From: Taudactylus pleione
Lineage: Eukaryota > Chordata > Amphibia > Anura > Myobatrachidae
Direction of reading: 5' to 3'
Assembly (NCBI GenBank): GCA_031769625.1
Contig: JAUIMM010000694.1
Span: 4,920,501 to 4,984,500 of the forward strand
Length of the DNA: 64,000 nucleotides
The notes below the pieces were generated by a model. The model saw only the letters and a program-made list of their open reading frames with translations, searched no databases and was not told where the DNA came from. The position numbers and the translations under genes were made by a program. Below, in pieces: positions 59,187 through 64,000 of the stretch (positions within the stretch are counted from its first letter, which is position 1; each line of letters starts with the position of its first letter).

Positions 59187-59854
59187 TGTCACAGCTTGGC
59201 GTGCGCTTGGACCCGGAGTGGAGTCGGATGAGGAATGAGGACTTGTTTGCTGGTACTTGAAGGCAGCCGGCCTTAGGGGAGTATGACTCATGAAGCAGTG
59301 GCACGCGACGGGATCAGAACCAGGCTGTGAGACACTGGCGGAACTTAGAGACCCGGGGTAGGCTGGGTATAGCAGGTAGACGGGATCAGGAGACAGGTAG
59401 TAACAGGAGCAAACTGCACCAAGGCTGAGAGGGGAGTCTGCAGAAACACACTGGTACTGACACTTTAAATCAGCAAAGGAGCACAGAGAACTAGCTCACA
59501 GCATACGCTGTGATAGACGTTGCACTGGCAACTAAAGAGCCTCTGGACAGCCCTTTAGTACCCTCAGGTAGTGCAGGATTGGTTGCTAGCCTCCCCAGCC
59601 AAGACTGAACCTGATTGGCCAGAAACGACATGTGACCCAAATCCAAGATGGCCGCGCCCAGTGGTCACAGCATGGAAGCTCTGCCAGTCTCAGCCCCTCT
59701 CACCTGCCTCCAGATGGAAGCCCTTGGTCTGCGGAGACTCACAGCACCCAGCGCTATTCTCCAGGAACCTGCACCTCTGCTGGAAACACCATGCCACAGC
59801 GCCCGGAGCGGTAAGCGCCGCGATCTCAGCAGCCTGTCACCCCTGGTCGTGACA
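59187..59854 (-). repeat. 3' LTR of minus-strand Ty3/gypsy element
   Basis: 668 bp, beginning on the minus strand TGTCACGACCAGGGGTGACA and ending GCCAAGCTGTGACA, with TG...CA ends and a short terminal inverted repeat TGTCAC/GTGACA. Its far (U5) end directly abuts the broken reverse transcriptase of the plus copy at 59186. Confidence 0.93.
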
Positions 59855-59868
59855 GTACCCCCTCCTTT
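59855..59868 (-). promoter_or_regulatory. Polypurine tract
   Basis: Minus strand AAAGGAGGGGGTAC sits immediately before the LTR's TGTCAC. It is the expected primer for plus-strand DNA synthesis and overlaps the pol stop codon (59867-59869) by two bases. Confidence 0.85.
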
Positions 59869-60034
59869 AGGAGTGGCCTCTGGGTTTACCAGGATTCTCA
59901 GAGTGAAACTTAAGCACTAGGCGAGGAGCGTAGACATCCTCAGCTTTCACCCAGCAACGTTCTTCGGGACCGTAACCTTTCCAATCCAGTAGATATTGGA
60001 GTTGCCCATAACGAAAACGAGAGTCCAGGACCTA
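59867..60034 (-). pseudogene. pol: Pol C terminus: chromodomain separated by a nonsense codon
   Basis: After an in-frame TAG at 60032-60034 the frame stays open for 54 codons to TAA at 59867-59869. It encodes a chromodomain-like stretch with [14 protein letters not shown], the hallmark of chromovirus integrase tails that bind modified histones and steer insertion. The position directly before the polypurine tract is as expected. The TAG is probably a C-to-T change in a CAG codon (inference). Confidence 0.8.
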
Positions 60035-60445
60035 TTTGATCTCGAACTCTACACCCCCCACAGTCAAGACTTTGGGGGAGCGTGGCAGAGTCTTGCGAAA
60101 GCGATTCAGGATGAGAGGTTTCAGCAGGGAAATATGAAAGGAATTTGGTATTTTGAGGTAGGACGGAAGTTTTAATTTATAGGCTACTGGATTGATCACT
60201 TGAACGATGGGAAAAGGACCGATGAAACGAGGAGCAAATTTCATAGACGGCACTTTAAGGCGAAGATTACGAGTGGATAGCCATACTAAGTCACCTGTTT
60301 TTAGGTTGGGCACCGCTCTCCTTTTTTTGTCCGCTGTTAATTTATATCGAAGAGAGCCTTTTTGTAAGGAGGAATGGACCTGAGTCCAAATCTGAGAGAA
60401 TTTCTGTAGGGTGGAGGTCACTGCTGGTACATCGAAGACTGGCAA
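60032..60445 (-). pseudogene. pol: Pol fragment: integrase C-terminal region
   Basis: About 137 codons, in a different frame from the preceding integrase segment. It encodes the GPY/F-type C-terminal module (RFIGPFPIVQVINPVAYKL, then LPSYLKIPNSFHISLLKPL), a known feature of Ty3/gypsy and gamma-retroviral integrases. The shift is explained by an extra base in a T run (A run at 60479-60484 on plus), so the true domain starts somewhat upstream. There is no independent start; it is part of pol. Confidence 0.85.
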
Positions 60446-62399
60446 TTCTTGAAACTCTGGAACTCTGGGATACAGTCCAAAAAACTATAAAGAATGGGGT
60501 TTGCCCCGTAGATGAATGATAGGAGCTGTTATGGGCAAATTCGGCCCAGGGTAAGGTGTCCGCCCAGTTGTCTTGTGATGAAGACATGTGAATTCTTAAG
60601 AAAGTCTCAAGGTCTTGATTGACCCTCTCTGTAGACCCGTTAGACTGAGGATGGTAAGCTGTTGAAAAATTCAGTTTGATTTGAAAGATAGAACATATAG
60701 CTCTCCAAAATCTGGCTACGAACTGTACCCCTCTATCAGAAACAATTTCAGTTGGAAGTCCATGGAGACGGAAGATGTTGTCGACGAATAACTGAGCCAA
60801 CTCTGGAGCAGACGGCAACTTCTTGAAGGGAACGAAATGAACCATTTTGGAGAAACGATCCACTACTACCCAGATGGTGGTAAACCCATTAGAAACAGGT
60901 AGATCCGTTACAAAGTCCATGGAAAGGTGTGTCCAAGGATGGGTTGGTACTGACAGAGGTAGGAGTGTGCCGGCAGGAACCTGTCTGGATGTTTTATGTT
61001 GAGCACACTGTGGACAGGAGGCGATAAAAGCTTCAATTTCCGACTTCATAGCAGGCCACCAGTATGATCGTTGCAGGAATTCCAAGGTCTTGCGTATGCC
61101 CGGGTGTCCGGCAAAACGAGAGGTATGAGCCCACTTCAAAAGCTGCTTGCGCATATCTGTGGCCACAAATGTCTTCCCGGGAGGAGGTTGAATGCAAGTG
61201 GTAGCGAATACTCTGGAGTCTAGAACTGGAGTTTCCTTATGACTTTCGGAAGATGTGTCGGAGGTGAGTGATCGAGAGAGGGCATCTGCTTTTTGATTTA
61301 GTGAGCCTGGGCGAAAAGTTAAAGTAAAATTGAAACGAGAAAAGAATATTGACCATCGAGCCAGGCGGGAACTCAGACACTGAATATTTTTTAGGTATAG
61401 GAGATTCCGATGATCTGTATAAACGGTGATGGGATACATCGCGCCCTCAAGAAGATAACGCCACTCTTCAAAAGCTAGTTTCACAGCCAATAATTCCTGC
61501 TCTCTAATGGGATAATTCTTTTCTGCTTGGGAAAATTTCTTTGAGAAGAAGCCACGGGGATGAAACTTGCTATCCTCGAGTTTCTGGGATAGTACTGCCC
61601 CTACCGCTTCAGAAGAGGCGTCTACCTCAAGAAAGAATGGGTAGTTAATGTTGGGTTGTCTCAGCACGGGGGCGGAAATGAAGGCTTGCTTTAAGAGTTG
61701 AAAGGCAGTTTCAGCCTCTGGAGGCCATCGGGATGGATTTGCCCCCTTGCAAGTTAGGGCGGAAATGGGTGCCATGAGAGTGGAAAATCCTTTGATAAAC
61801 CTTCGATAATAATTTGCGAAGCCCAAAAATCTTTGTACTGCCTTCAAAGAATTCGGACGAGACCAGTCCAATATTGCCTGAACTTTCTGGGGATCCATTT
61901 CAAGGCCGGCACCTGAAACGATGTAACCTAAAAAGGGAACTGAGGGAACTTCAAATACGCATTTTTCAGCTTTGCAGTACAGGTGGTTCTTTCGTAGGCG
62001 AGTTAACACCTCCTTGACTTGGGATCGATGACTGACAATGTTGGAGGAGAATATCAGAATATCGTCGAGGTATACTACCACAGAGATATATAGTAAGTCG
62101 CGAAAGATCTCATTCACAAAGTTTTGGAACACAGCAGGAGCGTTACAGAGACCAAAAGGCATTACCAGGTATTCAAAATGCCCATCTCGAGTATTCAATG
62201 CTGTTTTCCATTCGTCCCCGGCTTGTATCCTAATGAGATTGTAGGCCCCTCTTAAATCCAGCTTGGTAAAAATAGTAGCACCTTTTACTCGATTGAAAAG
62301 TTCGGTAATGAGGGGTATCGGGTAGCGATTTTTGATGGTTATATCGTTTAAGCCCCTGTAATCGATGCAAGGACGCAGGCCTCCATCCTTCTTAGACAC
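60342..62399 (-). pseudogene. pol: Pol fragment: reverse transcriptase, RNase H and integrase core
   Basis: 685 codons with domains in order (numbered from 62399). Reverse transcriptase has TKLDLRGAY near 46 and YLDD at 110-113. RNase H has Asp 260 in FFLEVDASSEAVG and Asp 329 in TDHRNL. The integrase zinc finger has His 425, His 432, Cys 462 and Cys 465, and the catalytic triad is Asp 495, Asp 555 and Glu 591, with exactly 35 residues between the last two. All catalytic residues are present. The frame is broken at both ends: from protease by an extra base near 62398-62410, and from the integrase C terminus by an extra base at 60479-60484. The last 45 or so codons past the second break are out of frame. 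A functional enzyme could not be made from this copy. Confidence 0.9.
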
Positions 62400-63192
62400 A
62401 ACAAAAAAATCCTGCCCCTGCCGGTGAGGAGGATGGTCGAATGAACCCCTTTTGCAGGTTCTCCTGGATGTATGCTGACATGGCTTCAGTCTCGGGTAGG
62501 GAGAGTGGGTAAGTACGACCTCGCGGAGGAGTTTTGCCAGGAATCAACTCAATAGGACAGTCCCACTCCCGATGAGGAGGCAGAATATCGGCTCCGGTCT
62601 TACAGAAGACATCGGAGAAGGAGCGATACTGGTAGGGAATTGGAGTAGTGGTTGCAATGTAACTACCTTTGACGGGTTGGATTTGAGGAAGGCAGGATAC
62701 TTGAAAAGTTTCACCCCAGGACAAGATCTGCATGGTGCCCCAGTCAATATTGGGGGAGTGCTTGCATAACCAGGGGTATCCAAGGATGACCTCATGGGAG
62801 GCTTTGGGAATTACTAGGAATCGGATAGTTTCAGTGTGGAGAGCTCCGATACGAACTGGCACAGGAAGGGTACGTTGAGAGACGATTCCGTTGGTAATCT
62901 GAGTGCCATCTACAGCAGATAGAGTGATGGTGTGGTCGAGAGAGGAGACAGGAAGCCGAAGCCTCTGGACAAGTTCAGCGGTGATAAAATTTTCAGCGGC
63001 CCCTGAATCGAGGAGAGAAAGAACAGTTTTAGAACCAGTGGAGATCTCAAAAGTAATGGAGAGGGTAGATTCATTTTTTGACGGAGACATCACTCCTAAC
63101 CTGGTGTCTCCGGCACAGATTAGGATCGGGAGTTTCCCGGACGACGTGGGCAGGCTGCAACCATATGACTGGTCTCCCCGCAGTACGTGCAT
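62392..63192 (-). pseudogene. pol: Pol fragment: aspartic protease and start of reverse transcriptase
   Basis: 266 codons open in the -1 frame relative to gag, overlapping its end. The protease motif LLDSGAAENF is at about residues 60-69. A linker with GYPWL follows, then the N-terminal reverse transcriptase region up to SSPAGAGF, where an extra base in the T-rich run (near 62398-62410) brings a stop. Relative to the plus copy it lacks two residues (one SP pair) just after the frameshift region. Confidence 0.87.
63082..63138 (-). promoter_or_regulatory. Programmed -1 frameshift signal, minus copy
   Basis: The same GGGAAAC heptamer (63132-63138 on minus) and the same two interleaved stems as at 57801-57857. 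The copy has one TCTCCG block less just downstream, but the pairing sequences are unchanged. Confidence 0.8.
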
Positions 63193-64000
63193 AGATTTTC
63201 TCGTCTGCGTCTTTGCCGTTCTTCTACCGTGAGGCGGGCCCGGTTAATCTGCATGGGTTCGTCACCCGCAGGTTCAGACGGAGGGAGGGTTGGAGTAGTG
63301 GTCGGCCGGAACCTAAAGCGATCTCCCCTAGTTTTTTCACTCTGGCGTTCTCTGTACCGCAAATCCACTTTATTGCAAAGGGAGATAAGATCATTGAGGG
63401 TAGCCAGCGGATCACGAGTGGCGAGGTCATCTTTTATGCGATCTGTCAATCCATTCCAAAAGGTGGAAGTCAGGGCTTCTTCATTCCATTTTAGTTCCAA
63501 AGCCAGCGTTTGAAATTGAATGATATACTGACTGACTGGTCGGTTCCCTTGGCGAAGTCGCAGGATTTCCATCGCCGCGGAGGTTGTTCTGCCGGGCTCG
63601 TCGAAAATCCTCCGGAAGGATGTGAGGAATCCAGAGTAGTTGTCTAGTAACGGGTTGGACCTCTCCCAGAGAGGCGAAACCCAGTCCAGGGCAGAACCGG
63701 TCTGTAGAGACACTATATATGCCACTTTGGATTTTGGAGATGGAAAGTTCGCAGGCTGTAGTGTGAAGTGGACGTCACACTGGTTGAGAAACACTCGGCA
63801 CAACTTGGGGTCCCCGTCAAACTTATTGGGAGTCGGAAGGTGCAAATGAGATGGTGCAGGTGGAACAGGGACAGCTGGAGCTGCTGGCTGGTTGGTGGCG
63901 GCAGGCAAATTAACAGTAACTAGGGAAGCTTGCAGCGTATCCTGACGAAGAGACATTTCCTGCAGGAACGGAGCCATTTGGCGCTGAGACGCCTCTAGTC
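63120..64000 (-). CDS. gag: Ty3/gypsy Gag, partial (5' end outside window)
   Basis: About 293 codons open from the window edge to TAA at 63120-63122. It matches the plus-copy Gag with roughly a dozen amino-acid differences by eye. It includes the capsid-type domain and a zinc knuckle C-X2-C-X4-H-X4-C with Met-to-Thr and Gly-to-Ser changes relative to the plus copy; the metal ligands are kept. The start codon and 5' LTR lie beyond 64000. No stop or shift is seen, so gag of this copy appears intact as far as visible. Confidence 0.88.
   Translation of the reverse strand, partial: LEASQRQMAPFLQEMSLRQDTLQASLVTVNLPAATNQPAAPAVPVPPAPSHLHLPTPNKFDGDPKLCRVFLNQCDVHFTLQPANFPSPKSKVAYIVSLQTGSALDWVSPLWERSNPLLDNYSGFLTSFRRIFDEPGRTTSAAMEILRLRQGNRPVSQYIIQFQTLALELKWNEEALTSTFWNGLTDRIKDDLATRDPLATLNDLISLCNKVDLRYRERQSEKTRGDRFRFRPTTTPTLPPSEPAGDEPMQINRARLTVEERQRRRRENLCTYCGETSHMVAACPRRPGNSRS

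Larger units (their letters stand above)
59187..64000 (-). mobile_element. Ty3/gypsy chromovirus, minus copy (5' end outside window)
   Basis: On the minus strand the order is gag (partial, from 64000), frameshift signal, protease, reverse transcriptase, RNase H, integrase, chromodomain, polypurine tract and 3' LTR (59854 down to 59187). The order RT-RNase H-integrase and the C-terminal chromodomain mark a Ty3/gypsy chromovirus. It is closely related to the plus-strand copy, but pol has two frameshifts and one nonsense codon, so this copy is not autonomous as read. Confidence 0.93.

Noticed and set aside
59078..59260. Plus-strand ORF ends crossing the 59186/59187 junction
   Set aside because: The residues after MAPISA come from the inverted LTR and are not a real protein end.

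Overview
This is eukaryotic, repeat-saturated DNA, most likely from a frog or toad (inference). The basis is the repeat family mix: a tRNA-derived SINE with an L2-type tail and a TTA/AAT microsatellite, palindromic MITEs with ends such as TTTACTAAGCCTTGG and GCCCATAGCAACCAATCAG, hAT MITEs and a vertebrate-type Ty3/gypsy chromovirus. No host protein-coding gene, tRNA, rRNA, CRISPR array or prokaryotic signal could be supported. The only real coding sequence belongs to retrotransposons.

Region 1 (1-40188) is one head-to-tail array of a 42-bp, about 62% GC unit, roughly 948 copies, open to the left of the window. Because 42 is a multiple of 3 and the unit has a stop in only one frame per strand, four of six frames read through for kilobases. 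These long ORFs are arithmetic by-products. Unit variants act as a barcode and show nested segmental duplications with offsets of about 2.3, 2.9, 4.2, 8.0-8.5 and 10.5-10.9 kb. One SINE interrupts the array at 26701-27057.

Region 2 (40189-56188) is a graveyard of non-autonomous DNA transposons and minisatellites: two copies of one hAT MITE family in opposite orientation with perfect 8-bp target duplications, a 1433-bp hAT element carrying a G-rich minisatellite and nested inside an older MITE, several palindromic MITEs, two copies of a multi-hairpin element, a 30-bp minisatellite (48003-49503) and a 64-bp minisatellite (55450-56188).

Region 3 (56189-64000) holds two closely related Ty3/gypsy elements in inverted orientation. 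The plus-strand copy has a 668-bp 5' LTR, an intact gag and the start of pol, and breaks off inside reverse transcriptase at 59186. The next base begins the 3' LTR of a minus-strand copy, which runs out of the window in gag. The layout fits insertion of the minus copy into the plus copy. Both share a GGGAAAC slippery heptamer followed by a predicted H-type pseudoknot at the gag/pol junction. The minus-strand pol encodes protease, reverse transcriptase, RNase H, integrase and a C-terminal chromodomain but carries two frameshifts and one nonsense codon.
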